In this document: in pieces, positions 8,657 through 17,796 of the stretch
Numbering within the stretch: position 1 is the stretch's first letter
Layout of the letters: every line of letters begins with the position of its first letter
Source of the DNA: Cytophagales bacterium
GTDB lineage: Bacteria > Bacteroidota > Bacteroidia > Cytophagales > Cyclobacteriaceae
Assembly (NCBI GenBank): GCA_022360015.1
Contig: JAKSDQ010000150.1
Span: 62,001-126,000 of the forward strand
DNA: 64,000 nucleotides
Direction of reading: 5' to 3'
Position numbers and translations under genes: made by a program
Notes under the pieces: model-generated
What the model was told of the DNA's origin: nothing
Database searches by the model: none
The model's input: only the letters and a program-made list of their open reading frames with translations

Positions 8657-9694
8657 ATGATGAAACCCATCCTGGTATTAAAAATAGGCACTGCTTCAAT
8701 CACCAAAGACAACGGTGATCTTGACCAGGTGACCATGGTTGATATTGTCAGGCAGTTAGCCATTATTCATCATCAATACCGCATAGTGATAGTTTCTTCC
8801 GGGGCGGTTGGCACCGGTAAAAACCTGCTTAAAAACTATTCGGGAAAAATTACGGAAAGGAAGGCAGCCGCAGCGATCGGCAATCCGCTTTTATTGAATA
8901 AATATGCGCAGTTTTTTGCCCCCTACGACATGGCCATCGCCCAAAGCCTTTGCGAAAGGCAACATTTTTCAAACCCGACACAATTCAATCAACTCAGGGA
9001 AACTTTTGAAGAACTATGGGCCAATGACATTATACCGATAGCCAACGAAAATGACGTAGTCAGCAACCTTGAATTAAAGTTTTCCGACAACGATGAGCTT
9101 GCCACCCTGATTGCCGTTGGCTTTGGGGCCTCCAATTTATTATTTGGAACCTCCGTGCCCGGACTCATGGATCAGGACAACAAAATTATCAGGCGTATTG
9201 ACAAGATAGATGAGCAAATACTTTCTCTCGCACACAAAGAACGCAGTTCGATGGGGTTGGGCGGTATGGTATCGAAGCTCACATTTGCCAGATTGGCTAC
9301 CAGAATGGGGATAAAAACCACTATTTTTGGTGTAAAGACTGAAAACGGCATTCTTAAAGCGCTGGAAGATCATACAGGAACGCTGTTTGATCCTCAAAAA
9401 GACATTTCACCCGATGTAAGAACAAAGTGGTTGAGCAGTGGAAATCTGGTAACCGGCAAGGTTCAAATCGCGGGAGAAGGAGTCACCGATTTGTTAAAAA
9501 GCACAAGCCTGAGAGTGATATCTGTGACTAAAATTATTGAGAATTTTGAAAAGGGCGAAATCTTTGAAATTCAGAATGGGCAGGGGAATTCATTGGCCGT
9601 AGCCCGGGCCAGCATTTCTTCAAAGGAAATTATTGAAAAAATCAAAGACAATACCTTTGAAATAGCCTCCGGCCCGGATATTGTAATGTTGTAA
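8657..9694 (+). CDS. proB: Glutamate 5-kinase
   Basis: ProB phosphorylates L-glutamate with ATP to gamma-glutamyl phosphate, the first step of proline synthesis, in the cytoplasm. The 345 residues show the amino-acid-kinase fold: LKIGTASIT near the start, VSSGAVGTGK at about 45-55, the substrate loop IPIANENDVV and FSDNDELATLIA at about 125-155, and GLGGMVSKL at about 197-205. The C-terminal 90 residues resemble a PUA domain (SGNLVTGKVQ, then VVFEKGEIFEI-like strands), although the whole is shorter than the 367-residue E. coli enzyme. Two ATGs open the gene at 8657 and 8660. proA follows after 13 bases, so the two are an operon. Confidence 0.93.
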   Translation: MMKPILVLKIGTASITKDNGDLDQVTMVDIVRQLAIIHHQYRIVIVSSGAVGTGKNLLKNYSGKITERKAAAAIGNPLLLNKYAQFFAPYDMAIAQSLCERQHFSNPTQFNQLRETFEELWANDIIPIANENDVVSNLELKFSDNDELATLIAVGFGASNLLFGTSVPGLMDQDNKIIRRIDKIDEQILSLAHKERSSMGLGGMVSKLTFARLATRMGIKTTIFGVKTENGILKALEDHTGTLFDPQKDISPDVRTKWLSSGNLVTGKVQIAGEGVTDLLKSTSLRVISVTKIIENFEKGEIFEIQNGQGNSLAVARASISSKEIIEKIKDNTFEIASGPDIVML

Positions 9695-9707
9695 ACCCTT
9701 TAATCAA

Positions 9708-10973
9708 ATGATGACAACACAGGATACGATCATTCCTTTACTGGAAAAAACTATCTCGGCTGCTTCTGCCATTCAGAAGGCATCGGATCAAACCAAAAAG
9801 GATATACTTTTGGCGCTGGCGCTGGAAATTGATCAGCATCGCGATATCATTCTTAGCGAAAATGCTAAAGATGTGGTGAGAATGGACGATGGCAACCCTA
9901 AAAAAGACCGGTTGGTGCTTAACGATAACCGCATCGATGACCTCATCACCGGACTCAAAAATGTGGCCAACCTTCCCGATCCTGCGGGTAAGTTGTTATA
10001 TGAAACCACTACTTCAGATGGATTACGCATTCAAAAAGTCACCGTCCCCCTGGGTACTGTCGGCATTATCTACGAATCCAGACCTAATGTTACCATAGAT
10101 GTTGCCGCTCTTTGTCTGCGATCAGGCAATTGCGCGGTGCTGCGAGGTGGATCAGATGCTTTGTATTCGAATAAAATCCTCGTAGCACTAATCCACAATG
10201 CCTTAAGTCATCACGGTATACCGGCCGATTGTATTCAACTACTGCCCACTGACCGTCAATTTGTCAAGGAACTTCTGGAAGCAGAAAAGTTTATAGATAT
10301 CATCATACCGAGAGGTTCCCAGGAGTTGATTGATTTTGTAAGGGACAATTCCAAAGTACCTACCATTGAAACCGGCGCCGGTGTGTGTCACACTTTTGTC
10401 TCCGGAACTGCACAATTGGATAAAGCCAGGGAAATCGTCATCAATGCAAAAGTGTCCCGCCCATCGGTGTGTAATGCGCTTGACACCATCCTTGTGGAAG
10501 AAGAGGTGGCAGCGGCCTTTTTGCCGATGATCGCAGAAGGCATGAGCGCAAACAACGTGGAGATTTTTGCCGATACTACTGCCTTCACTATTTTGCAGCA
10601 TGCCGGATATGAACTTCTGCAACCTGCCGTGGTTTCAGATTTCGGACGGGAATTCCTGGATTTCAAATGTTCTGTCAAGGTGGTGAAAAATTTGGATGAA
10701 GCGTTGGCCCACATTAGAAAATATTCTTCAAAACATTCGGAAGCCATTATCGCCGAAGATGCTTCAGTCCTGGAAAGGTTTCTTCATGAAGTAGATGCGG
10801 CAGCCGTATACACCAATGCGTCCACCCGCTTTACAGACGGCGGTGTTTTTGGCCTGGGAGCGGAAATTGGAATATCTACCCAAAAACTTCACGCCCGCGG
10901 ACCATTTGCCCTCGAAAAACTCATCACCGAAAAATGGACCATCCAAGGAACCGGACAAATCAGGGAAAGTTAG
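9708..10973 (+). CDS. proA: Glutamate-5-semialdehyde dehydrogenase (gamma-glutamyl phosphate reductase)
   Basis: ProA reduces gamma-glutamyl phosphate with NADPH to glutamate 5-semialdehyde, the second step of proline synthesis. The 421 residues match the family's usual length. Visible marks are the nucleotide-binding stretch VGIIYESRPNVTIDVAALCL (about 118-137), the LRGGSDA loop (145-151), IIPRGSQELI (199-208), and the catalytic Cys255 in RPSVCNALDT. The stop is followed at once by a strong bidirectional terminator. It is co-transcribed with proB; the ProB product is unstable and is thought to be channelled. No proC is present in the window. Confidence 0.95.
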   Translation: MMTTQDTIIPLLEKTISAASAIQKASDQTKKDILLALALEIDQHRDIILSENAKDVVRMDDGNPKKDRLVLNDNRIDDLITGLKNVANLPDPAGKLLYETTTSDGLRIQKVTVPLGTVGIIYESRPNVTIDVAALCLRSGNCAVLRGGSDALYSNKILVALIHNALSHHGIPADCIQLLPTDRQFVKELLEAEKFIDIIIPRGSQELIDFVRDNSKVPTIETGAGVCHTFVSGTAQLDKAREIVINAKVSRPSVCNALDTILVEEEVAAAFLPMIAEGMSANNVEIFADTTAFTILQHAGYELLQPAVVSDFGREFLDFKCSVKVVKNLDEALAHIRKYSSKHSEAIIAEDASVLERFLHEVDAAAVYTNASTRFTDGGVFGLGAEIGISTQKLHARGPFALEKLITEKWTIQGTGQIRES

Positions 10974-10974
10974 C

Positions 10975-11034
10975 AATAAAAATGAAAATGAAAAATTTGA
11001 GTGGTGGGGCCCACTTTCCATTTTCATTTTTATT
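10975..11034. terminator. Bidirectional terminator between proA and the LytTR gene
   Basis: A perfect 16-bp inverted repeat: 10975-10990 (AATAAAAATGAAAATG) with 11019-11034. A second GC-rich hairpin (GTGGG/CCCAC) sits in the loop. A/T runs on both sides give a U-tail in either direction. The two flanking genes converge here. Confidence 0.85.
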
Positions 11035-11043
11035 TTTACGCGT

Positions 11044-11802
11044 TCAACAATCCATCCATCTTTTGAAGTCGGGGACGCGGTCGCGGCTGACGATCACTTG
11101 CTGGGTGCTATGCGGTGATAGGGCTAACAGTAAACGGCTGTTAAAATAAGTGTTGATTTGGCTAATGGCGTTGATGTGAACCAAAAACTGCCTGTTTACA
11201 CGAAAGAAATCCATGGGATTAAGCAACTCTTCCAACTGATCCAGTGAATAATCAATGGGTAATTTTTTTCCATGAAAGGTTACAAGATAAGTGGAGGTTT
11301 CTTCATATTGAAAAAAGCCTATGTCTTGCACATCCACGTTCTGGTATTGATCACCCAGTTTAACCAGAAAACGTCTTTTGTGATTATTTGAAATAATGTT
11401 ATTCCATTTATCATACGCTATGTCCCTGACTGTAAATTGTACCGGATTTAAAGATTTGAATTTGTTAATTGCCTTTTGCAATTCTTCTTTGTCAATAGGC
11501 TTGAGCAAATAATCAATGCTGTTAAACTTAAATGCCTTCATGGCGTATTCGTGGTAGGCTGTCGTAAAAATGACCGGCGGTGAAGGGTCAATGCTTTTGA
11601 GTACATCGAAACATGTCCCGTCACTAAGCTGAATATCGAGAAAAACCAAATCCGGTGGAGAATTACCACGGAACCATTCCCTAGCCTTGTTAACAGATGG
11701 CAACATGGCCGCTACGTTGAAATCGTCATCACATGACAAAACCAGGGACCGGAGCCTTTCTGCCGTCAATCGTTCGTCTTCTACAATCACAATTTCCGTC
11801 AT
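11044..11802 (-). CDS. LytTR-family response regulator
   Basis: A 252-residue transcription factor: an N-terminal receiver domain (about 1-125) with acidic residues near 8-9, phospho-acceptor Asp56 in LVFLDIQLSDG and the conserved Lys in YLLKPIDKEEL. A LytTR DNA-binding domain follows (about 150-250), with the usual YEETSTYLVTF and FFRVNRQFLVHINAI patterns. The start codon overlaps the stop of the upstream histidine kinase by four bases (ATGA), so the pair is translationally coupled and the kinase is its likely partner. Target genes cannot be read from the window. Confidence 0.92.
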   Translation of the reverse strand: MTEIVIVEDERLTAERLRSLVLSCDDDFNVAAMLPSVNKAREWFRGNSPPDLVFLDIQLSDGTCFDVLKSIDPSPPVIFTTAYHEYAMKAFKFNSIDYLLKPIDKEELQKAINKFKSLNPVQFTVRDIAYDKWNNIISNNHKRRFLVKLGDQYQNVDVQDIGFFQYEETSTYLVTFHGKKLPIDYSLDQLEELLNPMDFFRVNRQFLVHINAISQINTYFNSRLLLALSPHSTQQVIVSRDRVPDFKRWMDC

Positions 11803-12878
11803 ATCGTATTAAGAGAAGGTAAAATTGGTAATTTTACAGTAAAAAAGTTATTATTCCGGTTAACCACCACCTGTTTTTCCGAGTGAATGTTATACCGTTT
11901 ACAAATGTTTTCCAGTCCTACTTTGGTAGAACTTACCGTGCTGTCCTTTTTTCTGATTTCATTGCTTACTACCAGATAGTCTTCCCCTTCGTTGAAAATC
12001 TTGATCAGCAAAGGGCGCTCCACCGAAAATGTATTATGTTTGATAGCATTCTCAATCAGCATTTGCAGGGCCAGGGTGGGCACGAAATATCTGGCCGTAT
12101 TCAGTTTTACCTGGTTTTCTATGACAATGCCCTCTTCATGCCTGGTTTTAAGCAAAAATAAGTAAGAATCAAGGAATTTAAATTCCTGATCGAGGCTAAC
12201 CATCTCATTTTCCTTATTGTCCAAAATGTACCGGTACATTTTGGAAAGCTGATTCAAAAAATCTGATGCCAGATCCGGATCCTGATGGATTAAAGTGGAT
12301 AACACGCTGTAGCTGTTAAATAAAAAGTGGGGGTTAAGCTGGCTTTTTAAGCTTTCATATTTGGAGCGAAGAAGTTCTTTCTGCATGTGCGCCTTGTCGC
12401 GCTCAACCTGGGCAGAGTGATTGATATAAAGTCCGAAAACTTTAAATCCTATGACAAGCCATGTTATAACAAAGGCTTTGGTGGTTTCAGACCAAAATTG
12501 AGTGCTGATATTACTTTGTTCGATGTAAGCCAGCCAGACTTTGATGTAGTAATTTTCAAAGTAAATGTATAAAACAACCAAAGGAAAAGTAAAAATAGTT
12601 ATAGTGGTAAAAAGCTGAATCAGCCGTTTATTGCTGACAATTTCTATAGGGTACTTTTTCACAAAATAATTGCTCACCAAATCACAGACTTCCCAAATGA
12701 CTAAGACCACTAAAACCGTCAAAACAGAGAGAATGGCTGAATTCAAATTATAAGTGGTCATCTCTCCCGGTGTCTGGGCTGCTGTAATCTTAAAAAACAA
12801 ATATATCAGGATCGATACCCCCAGCCTGATGCTATATTTTTTAAGGGAACGCTTCATTACACTGTAAAAGTACGTCAT
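11799..12878 (-). CDS. LytS-type sensor histidine kinase
   Basis: A 359-residue membrane kinase. It has about four transmembrane helices in residues 1-155 (near 18-34, 47-66, 92-108 and 135-152) and no extracytoplasmic domain of size, a short coiled linker, and then the His_kinase domain with LNPHFLFNSYSVL, where His184 is the probable phosphorylation site. The ATPase part has LALQMLIENAIKHN as the N-box and GLENI..RY near the end. No G2 Gly loop is obvious, as usual in this family. It is transcribed first and hands phosphate to the LytTR regulator that overlaps it. The signal is unknown; with so little exposed sequence it may sense the membrane itself. Confidence 0.9.
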   Translation of the reverse strand: MTYFYSVMKRSLKKYSIRLGVSILIYLFFKITAAQTPGEMTTYNLNSAILSVLTVLVVLVIWEVCDLVSNYFVKKYPIEIVSNKRLIQLFTTITIFTFPLVVLYIYFENYYIKVWLAYIEQSNISTQFWSETTKAFVITWLVIGFKVFGLYINHSAQVERDKAHMQKELLRSKYESLKSQLNPHFLFNSYSVLSTLIHQDPDLASDFLNQLSKMYRYILDNKENEMVSLDQEFKFLDSYLFLLKTRHEEGIVIENQVKLNTARYFVPTLALQMLIENAIKHNTFSVERPLLIKIFNEGEDYLVVSNEIRKKDSTVSSTKVGLENICKRYNIHSEKQVVVNRNNNFFTVKLPILPSLNTI

Positions 12879-12907
12879 TTGAAACCGTAATCAAATCGCC
12901 ATAAACT

Positions 12908-12942
12908 AAAAAGTAATCCCTGGCAATCAGGGATTACTTTTT
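12908..12942. terminator. Strong hairpin terminator
   Basis: A perfect 15-bp stem: 12908-12922 (AAAAAGTAATCCCTG) with 12928-12942 around a 5-base loop, with T-runs on both strands. It lies downstream of the minus-strand gene ending at 13001 and shields the kinase gene from read-through. Confidence 0.85.
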
Positions 12943-13000
12943 AATTATAATTATACGTACAGAATAATTTAATAATTATGACTCTTGAAGAAATCCGTTT

Positions 13001-13420
13001 TTAGTTTTCCTCTACGCCCACCATGGTACCTTCTGAAACAACAAGAGAAACTACAGAGGATTTCACCTTTTGCGAGTTCTCACCCATGCCCTTGATCATC
13101 ATTGTAAATTTTCCACGCGAGGCCTCCTCAGCCACCTTGATTTTCATAGAAAATACATCCTTATGCCCATCTTTGGGCTCAAAGGAAACATTAACTCCCT
13201 CAGGTCCCCTGGCCTGTAACCCTCCAAACTCACGGCTTGCATATCTTTTGGATTTCACCAACCAGATATCTACTGTATATTCTTTGGCAGGCGAAACTTC
13301 TATCTTATTGTTCACTAACCTAATAGCAGCACCATCTTTCGGAGGATTCAGATTCTGCGCCAGGGCAGAACCCATGTTCAATAGTAATAAGGCTACCGGA
13401 ATAGTAAAGTATTTTTTCAT
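13001..13420 (-). CDS. Small secreted protein of unknown function
   Basis: A 139-residue exported protein when read from the ATG at 13420. The frame extends upstream to 13465, but the Lys-Lys and hydrophobic stretch at 13420 (MKKYFTIPVALLLLNMGSALAQ) is a typical signal peptide, so this start is preferred. The mature 117 residues are rich in beta strands and end with alternating Val/Ser (VVSLVVSEGTMVGVEEN). The pattern (KIEVSPAKEYTVDIWLVKSKRY, then FSMKIKVAEEASRGKFTMMIKG) resembles an Ig-like beta-sandwich. No family recognised. It has its own terminator and stands alone. Confidence 0.65.
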   Translation of the reverse strand: MKKYFTIPVALLLLNMGSALAQNLNPPKDGAAIRLVNNKIEVSPAKEYTVDIWLVKSKRYASREFGGLQARGPEGVNVSFEPKDGHKDVFSMKIKVAEEASRGKFTMMIKGMGENSQKVKSSVVSLVVSEGTMVGVEEN

Positions 13421-13752
13421 TTCGTCATCAGATTTTAAATGACACCATTTTAGCACATTCGACAAAACGAAGATTCCGTAAGGATCGGCCCGGATCTTTT
13501 TCCGAGTCGTAGAATAACCATGGTGGACTGGTGAATCACAGAGGTGAAATACGCATCAGGTTCGTAAGGCAAAAACCTCTGTGACCCTTTGTGTCTTGGT
13601 GCCTCCGTGGTGAAAAATGGTTAACCACGGAGGCACCAAGACACAAAGAGACACAAAGGATTTTGTCGAAAACGTTGTGTAACAAAGGCCTCTGCTACCA
13701 TAGCTCACCGGAATTTAATATCAGGAAATTTGTAAGGGCAACAAAATAGACA
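13421..13752. other. Non-coding region with palindromic repeats
   Basis: 332 bases between the small secreted protein and the end of the polysaccharide locus. The middle (13536-13648) is filled by two inverted repeats, listed next. The rest has no credible open frame. Confidence 0.6.
13536..13648. repeat. Two adjacent inverted repeats of the 'accaagacacaaag' kind
   Basis: The first repeat is a perfect 10-bp pair, TCACAGAGGT (13536-13545) with ACCTCTGTGA (13575-13584). The second is a perfect 25-bp stem, 13587-13611 with 13624-13648, around a 12-base loop. The arm reads CTTTGTGTCTTGGTGCCTCC and continues GTGGT. Such GTG(T/C)CT phrase repeats recur between genes in several bacterial phyla. The length and perfection suggest a REP-like or small mobile sequence, though it also sits where a terminator for a convergent transcript could be. 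Confidence 0.65.
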
Positions 13753-15660
13753 CTAAAGATCGATGACTTTCTTATCTAACTCCTCGTATTTGGATTGGTT
13801 ACTGATAAATTCAGGGACAATTAGCTTCATTCTTTTAACCATTTCCAGTTCATCCCCACCTCGGGCAATCCGGATAAGCTCGTCTACCTTGAATTTTACT
13901 TCCTGATAATCTTCTTCCCTGATTTTTGCGATCAGTATCTTCGGATGATGGGTCGGGATAGTATTCTCTTTATTGTTGAGTAATTCCTCATACAGCTTTT
14001 CACCATTTCTTAAACCAGTAAAGACTATCTCAATATCTTTGCCAAGCTCTTTACCGGACAACTGTATCATTTTTCGAGCCAGGTCGACTATCTTGATCGA
14101 CTTGCCCATGTCGATGATGAAAATCTCATTCCCTTCACCCATGGCTCCCGCCTCCAATGAAAGCTGGCAGGCTTCAGGGATGGTCATAAAATACCTTGTC
14201 ATCTCCGGATGGGTAACCGTTACCGGACCGCCTTTGGCTATCTGTCTTTTAAAAAGTGGTATCACTGACCCGTTAGAGCCCAAAACGTTTCCGAACCGGG
14301 TCGTAATAAATGCGGTTCTTTTATTACTTTCTTTCAAAAGAAAGGTACTCAGTGACTGTACATATATTTCCGCGATTCTTTTTGAAGCGCCCATAATATT
14401 GGTAGGGTTAACCGCTTTGTCAGTAGATATCATCACAAACTTCTCTGCATGATACTTCACCGCGAGATCAGCCAGACATTTGGTTCCGCTTACATTACAC
14501 AAAACAGCTTCGGTGGCATTATTTTCCATCATAGGTACGTGCTTGTAGGCGGCAGCATGGTAGACGACCTGGGGCCTGAATCGATCAAAAACAGTTTCCA
14601 TCCGGTTTTTATTTCTCACGTCACCGATAACTACATAAATATCCATGTTGCCCTTATAGGCCCTGACTTCCCTTTCAATTTCATATAATGGCGTTTCTCC
14701 CTGGTCGAGCAAAATCAATGTCGCGGGATCATGGCGTATCACTTGTCTGACAATTTCACTGCCAATGGAGCCTCCGGCACCCGTAACCAACACCCGGCGT
14801 TCTTTCAATTGCTCACGTACGTGTACATTATCCAACTCCACTGAATCGCGGCCTAGCAGATCCTCAATTTTTACTTCCTTGATCTGGCCTACACTTAATT
14901 CGCCTTTTACCCATTTATCCGGCTGAGGAACACTTCTGACCTTTACATCCAGTTTCAGACACCGGTCCACAATTTCGTTGGTACGTTCAAGGGAAATCTC
15001 GGAAGAAGCAATAATTAACTCATGGACATCCAGCTTCAAAACCAACTGGGCCAGATCTTTTCTGGGGTTATAAATTTTTACCCCATTGATCGCCTTACCG
15101 ATCTTCCTGGGGTCATCATCCAAAAAGGCCACAACCTTCGAATTTGACGAGGTATCCTGATCTACCACCTGTTTGGTAATCTGCCCAAATTGACCAGCCC
15201 CAAAGATGACAATGTTTAACCTTTTGTGTATCGAATTGGTAAAATAGGAAAATATGTATTTTACCACCAGCCGGTAGGAGAACAGGAATATAACCGTATT
15301 AAAAAAACTTATGATGATAACACTCCTGGGAATTATTGAAATGTCAAAATTAAGATAGATTAAATTGACAATCAGGGTAATCATAGTGGCCATAGTGGCC
15401 ATATAGACAATCCTCAAGCCGTCCTGTATCGTAGTGAATCGAATAATACCGGCATAGCTTTTGGTAATAAATATCGACAGGGCACCGCTGAACATAAATA
15501 ACAAGGCACCGTGCCAGAAATTTTCATAAATCAGCCGGTTAAGGTCGAAATCGAATCTTAGCAAATAACCGAATAGTACCGCAAAGAAAAGGATAACCAG
15601 ATCAATAAGTAAGATAATCCACCTCGGAAGAATCCTAAGACTTTGTACAATTTTATACAT
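13753..15660 (-). CDS. FlaA1/CapD-type nucleotide-sugar 4,6-dehydratase (membrane-bound)
   Basis: A 635-residue enzyme of the PglF/WbpM/CapD family. These convert UDP-GlcNAc-type sugars to 4-keto-6-deoxy sugars, the entry to amino-deoxy sugars. Four membrane helices fill residues 15-140. A first nucleotide-binding fold has GAGQFG (154-159). The catalytic short-chain dehydrogenase domain has GAGGSIG (294-300), ISTDKAVNPT (411-420) and MGASK (423-427). As in the large dehydratases, Met423 replaces the usual Tyr and Lys427 is kept. It is last in the polysaccharide locus, 255 bases past the neighbouring aminotransferase, so it may have its own promoter. Its keto product suits the DegT aminotransferases. 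Confidence 0.9.
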   Translation of the reverse strand: MYKIVQSLRILPRWIILLIDLVILFFAVLFGYLLRFDFDLNRLIYENFWHGALLFMFSGALSIFITKSYAGIIRFTTIQDGLRIVYMATMATMITLIVNLIYLNFDISIIPRSVIIISFFNTVIFLFSYRLVVKYIFSYFTNSIHKRLNIVIFGAGQFGQITKQVVDQDTSSNSKVVAFLDDDPRKIGKAINGVKIYNPRKDLAQLVLKLDVHELIIASSEISLERTNEIVDRCLKLDVKVRSVPQPDKWVKGELSVGQIKEVKIEDLLGRDSVELDNVHVREQLKERRVLVTGAGGSIGSEIVRQVIRHDPATLILLDQGETPLYEIEREVRAYKGNMDIYVVIGDVRNKNRMETVFDRFRPQVVYHAAAYKHVPMMENNATEAVLCNVSGTKCLADLAVKYHAEKFVMISTDKAVNPTNIMGASKRIAEIYVQSLSTFLLKESNKRTAFITTRFGNVLGSNGSVIPLFKRQIAKGGPVTVTHPEMTRYFMTIPEACQLSLEAGAMGEGNEIFIIDMGKSIKIVDLARKMIQLSGKELGKDIEIVFTGLRNGEKLYEELLNNKENTIPTHHPKILIAKIREEDYQEVKFKVDELIRIARGGDELEMVKRMKLIVPEFISNQSKYEELDKKVIDL

Positions 15661-15915
15661 GCATTATTAATTCATTGCCAGATTACCACATATCAGTTGT
15701 TTTTTTGCTGAATAATCCGGTAAAACCTTACTTTGGTATTTTACTGTCTGTACAAATATTTATTGAATAAACCGTGTTTGTAGCTATAAAGATTTAACCT
15801 GTAATCTGTTGAATTGCGATGAACAAGCAATCAGGCATAAGCAGACTTTACTGATTCAACGCTGCAAAATAACCAAAAAATTATAATAAAAATAGTAAAA
15901 GTCCATATTATGATA

Positions 15916-17040
15916 TTATGAAGTTTTTAGAAAATGTTGCACAAGTTCGATTATCCGGATCTGTTGGGCCTCAGTCAAACCAGTACCCGAGGGTAGGGCA
16001 AGACCATGTTTAAATAACTTTTCGGACTGTCCGCTGATATAACCGGGGAAATGCTCAAAGACCGGTTGTCGATGCATTGGGTTCCATAAATGCCTGGCTT
16101 CCACAGCGTTCTTTTCCAGGTAATTTTTTAGGCTTCCCGCCGTATCGTACCAGTCAAAAAGTATGGTTGTCAGCCATCTGTTTGAATAAAAACCGGGCAT
16201 TTCTTCCTGAAAATTTATGGTTTCATATGCGCTAAATGCTTTCCGGTAGTTATTGAATATAAGCCGTTTTTTGGCAATCCGGGTATCCAGTGACTCCATC
16301 TGCAGAATGCCTAGCTCCGAAGCCAGACCATTCATCTGATAGTTATAACCGACCTCATTGTGAACATAGTAAGGTGCAGAAGAGCGGGCCTGGGTGGCTA
16401 AGTAAGAAGCCTGGTCTTTAAGATGCGGGTTATTTGTCAACAACATTCCACCACCACCGGTGGTAATGATCTTGTTGTAATTAAATGAAATAATGCCCAC
16501 ATCACCGAAAGTTCCCAGGTACCGGTCCTTATACTGTGCTCCCAACGATCCCGCGGCATCTTCTATTAATGGGATTTCATGGGCTTTACAAATTTTAACG
16601 ATTTCATCCAGTTTAGCGGGCATCCCATAGGTGTGGGCCAGTAAAAGTGCCCGTGGTTTTTTATTTACCTTAAAGCGTGCCTTTAATGCTTGTTCGACCA
16701 TTTCCGGGTTCATGTTCCAGGTATCGGGCTCAGAGTCAATAATCACCGGGGTAGCGCCTACATAGGAAATGGCATTGATGGTAGCCGCAAAAGTGAAAGA
16801 AGGGCACAATACCTCATCACCGGCTTTAATGCCAAGCGAAAGTAAAGCCAGGTGTAACGCCGAGGTACCGGAATTTACGGCTAAAGCATGGGAAACACCC
16901 AATTTTTCACATAACAAATCTTCAAATCTCCGGAGCGATTTGCCGGGATCGGTCACAACTTCAGCAAAAAGATCAGGTAATTGCCTTAACGTTTCAACAT
17001 CGATATCAGGTGGAACCAGCTTTATTTTGAATTCTGACAT
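15916..17040 (-). CDS. DegT/DnrJ/EryC1/StrS aminotransferase
   Basis: A 374-residue PLP-dependent enzyme that transfers an amino group, usually from glutamate, to a keto sugar nucleotide. Lys190 in SFNYNKIITTGGGG is the PLP lysine. Other marks are VNSGTSALHLAL (56-67), EDAAGSLGA (160-168) with the ring-binding Asp161, and GYNYQMNGLASELG, all typical of PglE-like enzymes. The next gene downstream is a FlaA1/PglF-type dehydratase, the natural supplier of a 4-keto substrate. Length is normal. The exact sugar cannot be read. Confidence 0.88.
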   Translation of the reverse strand: MSEFKIKLVPPDIDVETLRQLPDLFAEVVTDPGKSLRRFEDLLCEKLGVSHALAVNSGTSALHLALLSLGIKAGDEVLCPSFTFAATINAISYVGATPVIIDSEPDTWNMNPEMVEQALKARFKVNKKPRALLLAHTYGMPAKLDEIVKICKAHEIPLIEDAAGSLGAQYKDRYLGTFGDVGIISFNYNKIITTGGGGMLLTNNPHLKDQASYLATQARSSAPYYVHNEVGYNYQMNGLASELGILQMESLDTRIAKKRLIFNNYRKAFSAYETINFQEEMPGFYSNRWLTTILFDWYDTAGSLKNYLEKNAVEARHLWNPMHRQPVFEHFPGYISGQSEKLFKHGLALPSGTGLTEAQQIRIIELVQHFLKTS

Positions 17041-17132
17041 GCCAATTATTTATAAAGGATGAAAATTGGTGATAAACTTTTTAACAGCCAAATTACTGCC
17101 GGTGGTCATGGTAAATACTATCGGGATCCGGA

Positions 17133-17780
17133 TCAAAACTGTTTTATGTTTTGTTTTGATTGCCTTATGTAGTCAATGAGTGAAATTTCAAGCGTTGCTT
17201 TGCAGGGCCGGAACCACTGCAACATAGTATCGGCTAATATTTTCATGTCCAGTAAAAATGAAATGTTTTCAACATATCTCACATCATAAGCCAGCTTTTC
17301 CGGCCAGTCAAGCATATTTCTCCCTTTCACCTGGGCCAGCCCTGTGATGCCTGGCTTGACCTGATGCCTTTTTCTTTCCCGCTGATCATAGTAACCCAGG
17401 TATTCCGGAAGCAATGGTCTGGGCCCCACAAAACTAAGGTCATTGCGCACAACATTGATCAATTGCGGAATCTCATCCAGCGAGTAGGCCCTCATAAACC
17501 GGCCCCAACGGGTCATTATCATGGGGTTATGGGTGAGCGGGTCTTCCATGACTGCGCCTTTGATTGTGCCTTTATTTAAAAGGGTTTTGAACTTATACAA
17601 CGTAAATTCCTTTTCGTTCAGCCCTATCCTGCGTTGCACAAACCAAACACTTCCTCTATTCACAAAGTAATTAACTACCACCAAAATTACAAAAACAGGC
17701 AAAAGCATGATGATTAATAGCGAAGCCATTAATAAATCCATAAGTCGCTTAAACACTTTCCGGTACATGGTGATGATCAA
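17133..17780 (-). CDS. Small (monotopic) sugar-phosphate transferase
   Basis: A 215-residue phosphoglycosyl transferase of the PglC type (bacterial sugar transferase family). It moves a sugar-1-phosphate from a nucleotide sugar to undecaprenyl phosphate on the inner leaflet, starting the repeat unit. Visible are one re-entrant hydrophobic helix (about 11-35), the family motif FTLYKFKTL, the catalytic Asp-Glu pair in SLDEIPQLINV, FVGPRPLLPEY, and VKPGITGLAQVKGRN. It lacks the N-terminal multi-helix part of WbaP enzymes. It lies 16 bases past a second enzyme of the same family. Both keep the DE pair. Its role, initiation or a different sugar, is open. Confidence 0.9.
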   Translation of the reverse strand: MIITMYRKVFKRLMDLLMASLLIIMLLPVFVILVVVNYFVNRGSVWFVQRRIGLNEKEFTLYKFKTLLNKGTIKGAVMEDPLTHNPMIMTRWGRFMRAYSLDEIPQLINVVRNDLSFVGPRPLLPEYLGYYDQRERKRHQVKPGITGLAQVKGRNMLDWPEKLAYDVRYVENISFLLDMKILADTMLQWFRPCKATLEISLIDYIRQSKQNIKQF

Positions 17781-17796
17781 ATGATAAACTAAATTT

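Noticed and set aside
10239-10747. Two minus-strand open frames within proA
   Set aside because: Shadows of a strongly conserved gene; no motifs and no ribosome-binding context.
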